DNA of 64,000 bases from Viridibacillus sp050278625. Lineage in GTDB: Bacteria > Bacillota > Bacilli > Bacillales_A > Planococcaceae. The DNA lies in NCBI RefSeq assembly GCF_050278625.1, contig NZ_JBNNTI010000010.1, positions 1 through 64,000 of the forward strand, read 5' to 3'. The position numbers were made by a program, and so were the translations under genes. A model generated the notes under the pieces. It ran no database searches and was not told the origin of the DNA. It was given only the letters and a program-made list of their open reading frames with translations. The stretch's first letter is position 1. Every line of letters begins with the position of its first letter. Shown piece after piece: positions 8,711 to 16,953 of this stretch.

Positions 8711-8890
8711 ATGAAAAGAAAAATAGTAATTGCAATATTTCTAACCTTCATACTAGTAATTGGCATATCTTCAAATATAAGTTCAAACTTTATTTCGGAG
8801 GAAAAAGAACCTAGTATCTTATATAATATACAAAATAATAAAGTGGATTTGAATATTGAAGTTAAGGAAAGAATTTTAAAGGAAGTATAA
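8711..8890 (+). CDS. Exported propeptide, candidate quorum-sensing signal
   Basis: 59 aa. It opens with MKRKIVIAIFLTFILVIGIS, a textbook signal peptide, then SNISSNFISEEKEPSIL and a short charged tail ending KERILKEV. Its ribosome binding site (AGGGGG) overlaps the stop codon region of the regulator gene and lies 10 bases from the ATG. A TPR regulator followed by a tiny exported peptide is the defining layout of PlcR-PapR and NprR-NprX pairs; in those, the active peptide is cut from near the C-terminus. Which residues form the mature signal cannot be decided here. Confidence 0.7.
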   Translation: MKRKIVIAIFLTFILVIGISSNISSNFISEEKEPSILYNIQNNKVDLNIEVKERILKEV

Positions 8891-9225
8891 GACAGTGGAT
8901 AAATTACGCAATAACTCTTAAAATTGAGGCGGAAAAGAAATGACAATAACATTTAGTTCAAATCAATGTTTCAGTCAGAGTATCTGCCATTTGACCAACT
9001 CTCTTTTTAGTATTCATCACATTTAGTATTACACTCTAAAATTCCTCTAGAACACTTTTTTACTATATATACGAACCGATAGTAACCATGAACTAATATA
9101 TAAAATAACAACAGATAAAATGATTAATAGATAAAACTGAGGATTTCAAAAAGCCCTACACTCTAAAGTTGGAGCATCGGGCTTTTTGAATATAGTTTAC
9201 AATATTTATATGTATAATTTGGTAA
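8891..9225. other. Intergenic region after the RRNPP cassette
   Basis: No supported gene. It contains the terminator at 9145-9190. The rest is AT-rich with frequent stops in all frames. Confidence 0.4.
9145..9190. terminator. Bidirectional intrinsic terminator
   Basis: Twelve-base arms (9145-9156 and 9179-9190), with an inner CTC/GAG helix and A/T runs on both sides, end the regulator-propeptide transcript. Confidence 0.75.
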
Positions 9226-9420
9226 TTGAAAAAGATTAAAATGAGCGTGAAGCAACAAGCATTGTTGGGAATCGTATTAAGTTTAATATTCATAAGCTTT
9301 ATCAGTAAAATAATTTTTGATTTTGAATCAACTTGGTTAAAACTTCTTGATATATTAATAATTTTGATTTGGGGAATATTATTATTTGGACTATTAAAAA
9401 ATTCAAATGGAATCGGCTGA
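9226..9420 (+). CDS. Small two-helix membrane protein
   Basis: 64 aa from a TTG at 9226, or 59 aa from ATG 9241. There is a basic N-terminus, a first helix LLGIVLSLIFISFISKIIF and a second LDILIILIWGILLFGLL. Neither start has a strong ribosome binding site. Family not recognised, and no operon partner. It may be a genuine small hypothetical gene or a chance frame in AT-rich DNA. Confidence 0.4.
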   Translation: MKKIKMSVKQQALLGIVLSLIFISFISKIIFDFESTWLKLLDILIILIWGILLFGLLKNSNGIG

Positions 9421-9588
9421 AAGTTGAATTAAAAGATTTTAAGAAGCCGATTAAAAATAATTAGTAATTTCTTATTCTACTTACGGGTGCGGTAGCTTGA
9501 TAAAGGATATCTCTTTTTTTCTGTCGAAGTATAGAAACAGGATAGTTAAATTAGTTAATTGAAGTCTCGTTTTTACCAGCGTTTAATT

Positions 9589-9620
9589 GAGGAAGTAATA
9601 TTTGTGCAATTAACTTCCTC
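9589..9620. repeat. Hairpin upstream of a GNAT gene
   Basis: Arms GAGGAAGT (9589-9596) and ACTTCCTC (9613-9620) lie in the leader of the GNAT gene at 9660. There is no T run, so it is more likely a leader structure than a terminator. Confidence 0.35.
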
Positions 9621-9659
9621 GATATTAGTTCTATCTCATCTAATGTAGGGGGATTTTTT

Positions 9660-10208
9660 ATGATATATGATAATCAAAATAAAACAATTACCACTAAAAG
9701 GCTAGTACTAAGATTGTTTCGAAAATCTGATGCAGTAGCTGTTACTAAACTTTGTAATAATTATAATCTATATAAAAATACATTGTACCTACCTTATCCA
9801 TACGCTATAGAGGATGCTTTATCGTGGATTGAACATCATCTTGATAATTATAATGCTAATAAATCATATGAATTTGCTATAACAGATAAGGAAAGCGGAG
9901 AATTATATGGAGCTGTAGCGCTATCTAACAACAAAAAGTTTAATAATGGTGAAATAGCCTATTGGATTGGTGAAGAATTTTGGGGAAATGGATATGCTAC
10001 AGAGGCAGCGCAAGCTATAGTACAATTTGCATTTGATGAAAAGCAATATCATAAAGTATTTGCTCGTTACTTTAATTCAAACCCAGCTTCAGGAAGAGTG
10101 ATACAAAAATTAGGCATGAAAAGAGAAGGGATATTAATTGACCAAGTGAGGAAAGAAAATCGATATGAAGATCTAGTGCATTATGGGATTATTAACTCAA
10201 TAGAATAA
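9660..10208 (+). CDS. GNAT N-acetyltransferase, RimJ/RimL type
   Basis: 182 aa covering one complete GNAT fold. ITTKRLVLRLF is the opening strand; GEIAYWIGEEFWGNGYATEAAQ is the acetyl-CoA-binding motif A with the usual WGxGYATEA signature near residue 110; FARYFNSNPASGRVIQKLGM closes it, as in RimJ/RimL and SpeG-like enzymes. It should acetylate an amine (protein N-terminus, antibiotic or small molecule); the substrate is unknown. AGGGGG lies 6-8 bases before the ATG. Stands alone. Confidence 0.9.
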   Translation: MIYDNQNKTITTKRLVLRLFRKSDAVAVTKLCNNYNLYKNTLYLPYPYAIEDALSWIEHHLDNYNANKSYEFAITDKESGELYGAVALSNNKKFNNGEIAYWIGEEFWGNGYATEAAQAIVQFAFDEKQYHKVFARYFNSNPASGRVIQKLGMKREGILIDQVRKENRYEDLVHYGIINSIE

Positions 10209-10360
10209 TAATTTAGTAGAAAAATATATTTTAATAAGAGATATTTTGTTAGGTGTTGGTTCGATAATTTACCATTTGATATATATAATTAATTAAAAAT
10301 TACTATATTGTCATTTTAGTGAAAAAAGGAGTGTTCAATTTATCTTTTGGATATGGATAC

Positions 10361-10436
10361 TCTACTGCTGTTTTTTTCTAAAATCATTTTTTATGGGTGA
10401 AGTGTGTCCAAAAATGATATAAGGAAAAACAGTAGA
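10361..10436. repeat. Imperfect 27-30-base inverted repeat
   Basis: The left arm from 10361 (TCTACTG, CTG, T-run, CTAAAATCATTTTT) matches the reverse complement of the right arm ending at 10436 (TCTACTG, TTTTTCC, TTATATCATTTTT), around a spacer of about 18 bases. It lies just before the RidA-like gene. It could be a leader hairpin, a decayed MITE or a regulatory structure. Confidence 0.5.
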
Positions 10437-10462
10437 AAATTTAAAATGGTGAGGTAAATGAT

Positions 10463-10861
10463 ATGGAAAATGAACAAATAACCAGAAAGAACCCGACAGG
10501 AATACCTAATCCAGTTGGCAATTACACGCATATTACTAAAATTCCAAGAAATGCAGAGCTATATGTGACATCTGGCCAGATTGGAATAGATCAGAATGGT
10601 GAATTTCCAGAAAATATGAACGAACAAATTAGAAATACTTTTAATAACATTAAAGCAGTATTAGACTCTGAAGAATTAACTGCTAATAATATTATTAAAG
10701 TAAATGTATGGGCAATCGAAAAGATTGATTGGGATTACTTATATTCAAAATGGGAAGAATTATTCGGTAATGATTACCCAGCAATGACGATTGGTTATAT
10801 TTCTGAGTTAGGATTACCAGAAATTAAAATAGAAATAGAAATTTGGGCGGCTAAAGTTTAG
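10463..10861 (+). CDS. RidA (YjgF/YER057c/UK114) family protein
   Basis: 132 aa, the usual length. It has the family pattern GNYTHITKIPRNAELYVTSGQIG, NTFNNIKAVLDSEEL and the C-terminal IKIEIEIWAA. Archetypal RidA deaminates reactive enamines using an Arg in a PARSC-like segment. Here that place reads PAMTIGYI, so the catalytic Arg seems to be missing. That puts this protein with the divergent Rid subgroups whose activity is not established. Ribosome binding site GGTGAGG; own terminator downstream. Confidence 0.85.
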   Translation: MENEQITRKNPTGIPNPVGNYTHITKIPRNAELYVTSGQIGIDQNGEFPENMNEQIRNTFNNIKAVLDSEELTANNIIKVNVWAIEKIDWDYLYSKWEELFGNDYPAMTIGYISELGLPEIKIEIEIWAAKV

Positions 10862-10880
10862 TATAACAACGTACCTCATC

Positions 10881-10925
10881 CAACACCATGCAAAGATCAT
10901 CACCACTTTTGTATGGTGTTGTTTT
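10881..10925 (+). terminator. Terminator of the RidA-like gene
   Basis: Arms CAACACCAT (10881-10889) and ATGGTGTTG (10913-10921), extended by an inner CAAAG/CTTTTG helix, precede TTTT. Confidence 0.7.
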
Positions 10926-11118
10926 GAAATAAAGATGAACTATAGATAAAAAAATTTAGCACTAAGGTTACAAGCACGTTATTTCTTTTATTTAATAAAT
11001 TTCATTTGGTTTTTTGTTGCATTTCGACCATCAAAAAAGCCTTCATCTATTCATAATACTTGAGTACATTTGGATTATTAATTGTTTCATCAAGGTCCAA
11101 ACCTATGAAAATCTAAAA

Positions 11119-11156
11119 AAGGTTGCTGACGAGTAATTGAGCTCATCAACAACCTT
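11119..11156 (-). terminator. Terminator of pbuE
   Basis: A 15-bp stem with two G-U pairs (11119-11133 with 11142-11156) is followed by TTTTTT on the minus strand, 60 bases after the pbuE stop. Confidence 0.7.
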
Positions 11157-11215
11157 CTTTTAATGTTTGGTTAAGTTAATTTCAGGATATTTTTTCTGAA
11201 TTTCTTTTCATTTAT

Positions 11216-12382
11216 TCACTTAGCTTCGTTGGTTGTTAAAGCAGGTCTAGTTATAGAAAAAATCGCACATAGTAAAGCTATAATTACGATGGCCCCCCCA
11301 ACCGGTGCTGTGCTTGTGACTGAACCTGTTTGCTGCAGTACAATACCACCGATTGCGGATCCTAATGAAATACCAATTTGCAAAGCAGAATTATTAAAGC
11401 TTTGTTGAATATCAGAAGTATTAGGGTCAGTTTGAATAAGATAATTTTGTTGAGGTGGAGCTAGACTCCAGCTTAGCGCCCCCCAAATCATCATGACCAC
11501 TAGGAAAACGAAAAGTGAAATAGTAGAAAGAGGTAGTAAAAATAATACTACGGCGAAGGATCCAATAACTAGTAAAATGCTTTTAGGAGCCCCGAGCCAA
11601 TCTCCAAGTGCTCCCCCAAATGCCCCGCCACATACTGCTGAAATACCAAATAATAAATAACATATGCTTATCCAATATTGATCAAGATTTAAAGTGGATT
11701 CTAAAAAAGGAGTGAAATAGGCATAAATTGTGTAATGTCCTGCTAAAGTAAACATTGTTGCAAGATGCGCACTAGCTATTTTAAAACTCCCCAGTGCTTT
11801 TAATTGTACAGAAAGCGGCTTAATACCTCCTTCTGTAGGAATCGGCTCTAAAAATGTATGGATGAGAAGCATAGATCCGATTGATAGGAAAGCAATCCCG
11901 AGAAATATAATACGCCATCCAAAAGCATTGCTAATCAAAATTCCAAGAGGTACTCCTAAAACTAGTGAAGAACTAATGCCCATATAAATAACTCCTATAG
12001 CTTTCGATCTATGAGCAGGTTCAACAATCCTCGCTGTAATTGTTAGCGAAAGTACAATAATTAATGCCGTACTCATTGCAGTAATAATCCTCGAAACCAT
12101 TATTAAAGAAAAGTTAGGACTAAAATATGTCATCAAATTCCCAAGGAAAAAAATAAACAATGCAATAAGATACAAACGTTTCCGTTCAATTTTTGCAGTC
12201 AGTGTAAGAAGTACAGGACCTGAAATGGCAAAAACAAGAGCAAATACGCTAATTAGTTGTCCTGCAGTGCCAAGCGTTACATTTAAATCGTCGGCGATAA
12301 TTGGTAATATTCCACCTACTATTAATTCAACCAGCCCTACTGCAACAGTAGAAGCTGCGAGTATAAATACTTTTAGATTCAT
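11216..12382 (-). CDS. pbuE: Purine efflux pump PbuE (MFS, DHA1)
   Basis: 388 aa with twelve predicted helices and no cleavable signal. The sequence follows B. subtilis PbuE (YdhL), a hypoxanthine/purine-base efflux pump, along its whole length: AASTVAVGLVELIVGGILP at the start, TLTAKIERKRLYLIALF after helix 2, FTLAGHYTIYAYFTPFLE, and LSWSLAPPQQNYLIQ late in the chain. Identification is reinforced by the adenine-sensing riboswitch in its leader, the same control as in B. subtilis. GGAGAATTCTGTA precedes the ATG. It lies next to other purine genes (nucleobase permease and guanine deaminase at 13.6-16.5 kb). Confidence 0.92.
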   Translation of the reverse strand: MNLKVFILAASTVAVGLVELIVGGILPIIADDLNVTLGTAGQLISVFALVFAISGPVLLTLTAKIERKRLYLIALFIFFLGNLMTYFSPNFSLIMVSRIITAMSTALIIVLSLTITARIVEPAHRSKAIGVIYMGISSSLVLGVPLGILISNAFGWRIIFLGIAFLSIGSMLLIHTFLEPIPTEGGIKPLSVQLKALGSFKIASAHLATMFTLAGHYTIYAYFTPFLESTLNLDQYWISICYLLFGISAVCGGAFGGALGDWLGAPKSILLVIGSFAVVLFLLPLSTISLFVFLVVMMIWGALSWSLAPPQQNYLIQTDPNTSDIQQSFNNSALQIGISLGSAIGGIVLQQTGSVTSTAPVGGAIVIIALLCAIFSITRPALTTNEAK

Positions 12383-12552
12383 TACAGAATTCTCCTTTAT
12401 TTTCTAAATTGATAAAATGTATACTAGTTATTGACGGAGATAAGTACTAACGAATTATTCCTCAACGTTACTTATCAATCTCAAGTTGAAATTATATTTA
12501 CTTATGAGTTGCTCATCACAAGTTTAAAATAGATGGATACCTAATATTGGGA

Positions 12553-12658
12553 AATAAAAAAACTCCTGACTACAAAAAATGAAAAGACATTTTCTGTAAT
12601 CAGGAGTTTACGGTTCCTGGTAGAGACCCTCAAGCCGTATTATTGAGGTTATACATAT
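12553..12658 (-). promoter_or_regulatory. Adenine riboswitch with terminator platform
   Basis: On the minus strand the purine aptamer reads TATAACCTCAATAATACGG, then TTGAGG closing P2, TCTCTACC as J2/3, CAGGA..TCCTG as P3, and ATTA as J3/1. The T at the position equivalent to 74 marks adenine rather than guanine specificity. The 3' side of P3 is also the left arm of a 22-bp terminator hairpin (12588-12609 with 12562-12582, approximate) ending in TTTTTTT. Ligand binding should therefore prevent termination (ON switch), as known for pbuE. About 170 bases of leader remain between this terminator and the ATG. Confidence 0.92.
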
Positions 12659-12980
12659 AATTTCAATTAATTTCTAAGACAATTTATCTGTTTCTCAGAT
12701 TATCATACCATTCGATATTACTCAAGTATAATCGCATCATTCGACACGAATAAATAATGTTGGAATCTGAGCGAATTAGGAAATGGACGTACTATCGTCA
12801 GAACGAAAAAACAATACAAGAATTTTCCGAGTACATCAAAAAGAAACTATAAAAGGAAGGGAGGTCTTTTCATACTAATTATGTTAAAAATACAAATTTC
12901 CAAACCGAATGCATCGGAATTAAACATGCGTTAAACTAACTGGCATCGTTAGTTCAATTAATGTGCTCAGTAATAGATTC
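12659..12980. other. Upstream of pbuE: promoter and unexplained sequence
   Basis: A possible minus-strand promoter for pbuE lies at about 12700-12730 (TTGAGT, then TGATAATCT). A 31-codon frame at 12749-12844 on the plus strand (MLESERIRKWTYYRQNEKTI and on) resembles the tail of a larger protein but has no recognisable family. No other gene was seen. Confidence 0.35.
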
Positions 12981-13158
12981 TTATAAACCAGCTTTTTGCA
13001 TAGTTAATAAATAACTAGAAATAACACATTGTGCAAGTCCTACCATAGCTTGAATATCTCCTACGCATACACCAATTTGGAAATTGAGGTTTTGTTCTAA
13101 ATAAGGTCTTTCATCAAAGAATACCTCTGGATTTTTTAACCACAACATAATTTGACTA
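12981..13158 (-). pseudogene. C-terminal fragment of an unknown protein, cut by IS3
   Basis: A clean minus-strand frame of about 59 codons ends in TAA at 12981-12983 and has no start. It includes LWLKNPEVFFDERPYLEQNL, FQIGVCVGDIQAMVGLAQCV and ends LLTMQKAGL. Coding-like composition and abrupt loss of the frame at the IS3 remnant suggest the 3' end of a gene cut when the element, or a deletion at it, arrived. Family not recognised. Confidence 0.45.
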
Positions 13159-13552
13159 CGAGTTTCATTAGATTGTTAGAAAAGGCTTTAGAGCGCCTAC
13201 CTAAAGCGCAACAGCTACTGATGCATTCGGATCAAGGTTGGCATTATCAAATGAAGCAATATCGCCATGCTCTTGAATCAAGAGGGATTATTCAAAGTAT
13301 GTCTCGTAAAGGGAACTGTTACGATAATTCTGTGATGGAGAATTTCTTTGGCATACTAAAATCAGAGTTCCTCTATTTAAAAGAGTTTGAAAGTGTGGAG
13401 CATTTTAAAACGGAATTAGAAAAATATATAACATATTACAATACAAAACGAATTAAGGCAAAATTAAAAGGCATGAGCCCAATACAATATCGAACTCATG
13501 CCCAAATCTCTGCCTAATGAAATAACTGTGTCTAACTTTTAGGGGTCACTTC
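13152..13552 (+). mobile_element. IS3-family (IS150 group) 3' remnant
   Basis: The frame to 13517 is the C-terminal third of an IS3 OrfB transposase. It has HSDQGWHYQMKQYRHALESR with the second catalytic Asp, GNCYDNSVMENFFGILKSE with the catalytic Glu, and the closing YYNTKRIKAKLKGMSPIQYR. The first catalytic Asp, all of OrfA and the left end are missing. The right end is preserved: TGTCTAACTTTTAGGGGTCA at about 13529-13548 looks like an IS150-group terminal repeat. Dead element. Confidence 0.85.
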
Positions 13553-13651
13553 AAAATGAAATATTAAGCAGAGGTTTTATAATATTTTTCTATTGCATTA
13601 GAGAAAAGAGTATCTCGGAAATCTACTAACCTTCAATCTAGTTTCTTACGA

Positions 13652-15004
13652 CTATTTAATACTCGGTAATAATTTATTCAATACTATTGCTACTAAAGCT
13701 GCTGTTGCAACAGGTGAGCTGAATAAATATTGTACTGTAGTTGGTAAAGAATATAAGAAATCGTCAGGAAGTAATGTTAACGCCAATGTTAAGATCATTG
13801 GTACAGCAATCACATACATCTCTTTTTCGCCAATTCTCTCATTTTTCATTACTTGTAAACCGCTAATCGCGATGATGCCACAAACGATGACAAATACTCC
13901 ACCGATTACTGCTGATGGGATAGCAGAGATTAAAGCCGCTAATTTACCTGAAAACCCGAATAGTACAAACCAAGCACCCGCAGCAACAAAAACACGACGG
14001 CTTGCAATACCTGTGATAGAAATAACACCTGCATTTGTTGAGTAACCAGTTACAGGAGTTGAGCCTAATAATGAAGCTATGAAACAGCCAATTCCTTCAC
14101 CAATAACCCCACGATTAATTTGTTTATCTGTTAATGGTTTGTCGATTACATTACTTACAGCAAACCATGTACCTGTTGTTTCAGCCATTAATACTATATA
14201 AATAATAACCATTGTAATAATTGCAGAAATATTAAAAGTGAAACTGAAATCTGCAAAAGGAATTTGTGGCATGCTAAACCATTTTGCTTGTGAAACTGCC
14301 GATAAATCTAATACACCCATAAATTTAGCAGCTACACAACCTGCAATTAACGCAATAATTACAGAAGTGATGCGGAAAACGCGACCTTTCTGACGGAAGA
14401 AAGAACCTAGCATAACACAGATCATTAATACTACAGCTGAAATAAGAGCTAAGTAGATATTTTGGTTGATCGTAGCACCTGCTCCGTTATAGATATTATT
14501 ACTTAAACCAACTGGCATTAACGAAAGACCAACGACGAAGATAATTGTACCCCCAACAATCGGTGGAATGAAAGCTTTCACAATCTTATTGAAAACCCCC
14601 GTAAAGCCTAAAATAATTACTAAAATAGCTCCGATTAAGCTTGCCCCTAACACAGAGCTCCAGCCTAGTTCACCGCCACCACTAGCGGCATAAATACCCA
14701 CAATGGCACCAAGTGGCACATAAGATGGACCTTGTGCAATCGGTAGTTTCATACAGAAATAAGTTTGGACAATCGTGGCTATCCCTGCTGCAATAAATGT
14801 CGATTGAATCAAAGCTGTTGATTGACCTGACTGTAAACCAATTAACATTGCAATAAGGAAAGGTACTACATAGACGTCCATAGCCATTACATGTTGTAAA
14901 CCCAGTAGGGCTGATTGCCAGAATGAAACCTTTTCATCGGGTAAAACGGTTAAATGTGGGGTATTGATTTTATCTTTAGCTAGCTTGTTATTTTGTGTTT
15001 CCAC
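13652..15004 (-). CDS. Nucleobase:cation symporter-2 (xanthine/uracil permease family)
   Basis: 450 aa, about 14 hydrophobic segments. Family marks are LLGLQHVMAMDV in the first helix (the conserved QH pair), QGPSYVPLGAIVGIYAASGGG, PPIVGGTIIFVVGLSLMPVG and SLLGSTPVTGYSTNAGVI. It should take up xanthine, uric acid or guanine with protons; the exact base cannot be read. It follows the guanine deaminase gene by about 86 bases on the same strand, which argues for import of a purine base feeding that enzyme. The GTG at 15004 is chosen because GAGGTG lies 9 bases before it; a GTG at 15016 sits inside that site. Confidence 0.9.
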   Translation of the reverse strand: METQNNKLAKDKINTPHLTVLPDEKVSFWQSALLGLQHVMAMDVYVVPFLIAMLIGLQSGQSTALIQSTFIAAGIATIVQTYFCMKLPIAQGPSYVPLGAIVGIYAASGGGELGWSSVLGASLIGAILVIILGFTGVFNKIVKAFIPPIVGGTIIFVVGLSLMPVGLSNNIYNGAGATINQNIYLALISAVVLMICVMLGSFFRQKGRVFRITSVIIALIAGCVAAKFMGVLDLSAVSQAKWFSMPQIPFADFSFTFNISAIITMVIIYIVLMAETTGTWFAVSNVIDKPLTDKQINRGVIGEGIGCFIASLLGSTPVTGYSTNAGVISITGIASRRVFVAAGAWFVLFGFSGKLAALISAIPSAVIGGVFVIVCGIIAISGLQVMKNERIGEKEMYVIAVPMILTLALTLLPDDFLYSLPTTVQYLFSSPVATAALVAIVLNKLLPSIK

Positions 15005-15090
15005 TAAGATGCACACCTCAAAATTTTAAGTTTGTCTAATGCTTAATTCCACAAATGTTATTTCTATTTAAAAGGTAATTTTATTTTAGT

Positions 15091-16461
15091 TTACTTTGTT
15101 CTTTCATGAACCTTGTTGCCTTGTACCCAGACTTCACTAATGTTTTCTGGCCGAACAAGATACATGATTTTTTGGAAAATATCGTTTAAATCTTCATTCG
15201 CATCAAAAATTGGTAGTTTTGCAGATGCTAGTTTTGTATCGATAATTTGAGCATCCCAAGTATAGTTTTCCTCTAAGCGACCGATTGGTAAGCTTAAACT
15301 TTCCCCGCCTCCAGCAGTTGCTAAATAGAACGCTTCATTAATCGTGATACGTGAATTTGGTACGCCGCGTTTTTCTGCTGGAAGAGATGTATCAACACCA
15401 TCTTCTAACATTCTAGATGACATGACAGCTTGTCTAGCGTTATCGAAAAGACTTGGTGAGAAACCACCGGAAACATCCGAGCCTAAACCAATATCAACAC
15501 CTTTTGAGTGTAGATGAGCAATAGGGATGACGCTGTTAGCGAAATAAGCATTGGAAATTGGACAATGACCTACGGCAGTTCCTGTCTCAGCAAATAACTC
15601 TGCATCTGCATCATTTAAGAAATTACTATGTGCCATTACGGATTTATCGCCTAATAGACCGAAATCATGTAAGGCAAAGGCATCATTCTTATTGAATCGC
15701 TCTTGCACGTAACCATGTTCCCAATCACTTTCACTACAGTGAGACTGGATATGCGTATTATACTTAGCAGCTAATTCCCCTAAACCTTTTAAAGCACCAT
15801 CTGTACAGCTTGGTATAAAGCGTGGTGTTACAACAGGGTAAACACCTTGTTTTGTTGATTTCGCTAACTCTTTAACAGCTAAGATAAATTCTTCTGTATC
15901 TGCTAATGCCGTTTGAGTGTCAGCATCACGATAAAAATCTGGATTTTGTTCAGGATCATCCATGACAACTTTACCAACTAGACCACGTTGACCTTTTTTA
16001 GCACAAATTTCAGCTAGCAATAAGCTCGCTTCTTTATGAACAGTTGCAAAATATAATGATGTAGTTGTTCCGTTTGCAAGTAGGGTGTTGACTAAATCTT
16101 CATAGACCTCTTTTGCAAAATCTAAATCAGAAAACTTAGATTCGATTGGGAAGGTATATTTGTTTAACCAATCATATAGTGGAATGTCTAGTGCAGTTCC
16201 AGATTGTGCCCATTGCGGAGCATGAACATGTAAATCGATAAATCCAGGTAAGAAATACTGTCCTTCAGCTAAATGATGGAAGTTTTCTTTATTTAGATAT
16301 GTATCTAGTAATATTTGATAATCGGAATGTTCTGGTGCAATGACTTTTTCAATCATGCCGTCAGCGTTGATGCAGAATAGATAATCTTTTAAAACTTGTA
16401 CTTCCTTTGATGATTTACTAGAAAAAGCAGTCCCTTTAAAAATATGCGTATATTCAGCCAT
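15091..16461 (-). CDS. guaD: Guanine deaminase (amidohydrolase family)
   Basis: 456 aa. Metal and catalytic motifs of the animal/E. coli-type guanine deaminase are all visible: PGFIDLHVHAPQWAQSG near residue 80 (HxH), TTTSLYFAT, HCSESDWEHGYVQERF, MAHSNFLND, the central VGHCPISNAYFANS, and GLGSDVSGG with the metal Asp. It hydrolyses guanine to xanthine and ammonia in the cytoplasm. It heads a probable two-gene operon with the nucleobase permease. The ATG at 16461 follows AAGGTGAG by 4 bases; a GTG at 16470 lies in that site. Confidence 0.93.
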   Translation of the reverse strand: MAEYTHIFKGTAFSSKSSKEVQVLKDYLFCINADGMIEKVIAPEHSDYQILLDTYLNKENFHHLAEGQYFLPGFIDLHVHAPQWAQSGTALDIPLYDWLNKYTFPIESKFSDLDFAKEVYEDLVNTLLANGTTTSLYFATVHKEASLLLAEICAKKGQRGLVGKVVMDDPEQNPDFYRDADTQTALADTEEFILAVKELAKSTKQGVYPVVTPRFIPSCTDGALKGLGELAAKYNTHIQSHCSESDWEHGYVQERFNKNDAFALHDFGLLGDKSVMAHSNFLNDADAELFAETGTAVGHCPISNAYFANSVIPIAHLHSKGVDIGLGSDVSGGFSPSLFDNARQAVMSSRMLEDGVDTSLPAEKRGVPNSRITINEAFYLATAGGGESLSLPIGRLEENYTWDAQIIDTKLASAKLPIFDANEDLNDIFQKIMYLVRPENISEVWVQGNKVHERTK

Positions 16462-16473
16462 AAAACTCACCTT

Positions 16474-16549
16474 AATGTTCGTATTTTATTGATTGTATCG
16501 ATTATTATAGGGCATTACGAGTGTTAAGTCTACAAAAAACGAATATTTT
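16474..16549 (-). promoter_or_regulatory. guaD promoter with PurR-box-like sites
   Basis: On the minus strand TATAAT (16509-16504) stands 17 bases after TAGACT. Downstream lies AAAATACGAACATTA (about 16487-16473), close to the B. subtilis PurR box (CGAAC core). Upstream at 16534-16549 is the oppositely oriented AAAAACGAATATTTT, a weaker match. Purine repression by PurR is inferred; PucR-type control remains possible. Confidence 0.4.
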
Positions 16550-16953
16550 ACTAAGGAGTGTCCGTGGGTTTTAGATGATAAATTACTCTGTTGTAGATAA
16601 TAAAATATCGTTTTGTAGAAGGATTTGAAAAATTTACATTTACGTTATGGCATTTTAGATTCTAATTCGTCTTATTTATCTAATAAAACTGAATATTCAT
16701 ATTAGAATATAGGGGAAATAAGAAGAACTGTTTCGAAATCGAAATGGATAAAAAAGATTTTATACGATTATTCAAGGCGTTTTTTGATGAGATAGAAAGT
16801 AAGTATTTGTGAGCAAATAAAATTTATTTTTCTTAATAGTAAGTAAGAACTGCAAATGAAAATGTAACTCCTAAAACCTTTAAATTGCATATCCTACGCT
16901 CATTTCGATATGATAAAAGCCGTAGAACATAATACAGAATAGGAGTGAAGCAT
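16550..16953. other. Divergent intergenic region, guaD/DinB-like
   Basis: About 400 AT-rich bases. Nothing beyond the promoters of the flanking divergent genes could be supported. Confidence 0.4.

Larger units (their letters stand above)
10862..11215. other. Convergent intergenic region
   Basis: It lies between the RidA-like gene and pbuE, which read towards each other, and holds two terminators (10881-10925, 11119-11156). No gene is supported. Confidence 0.45.
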
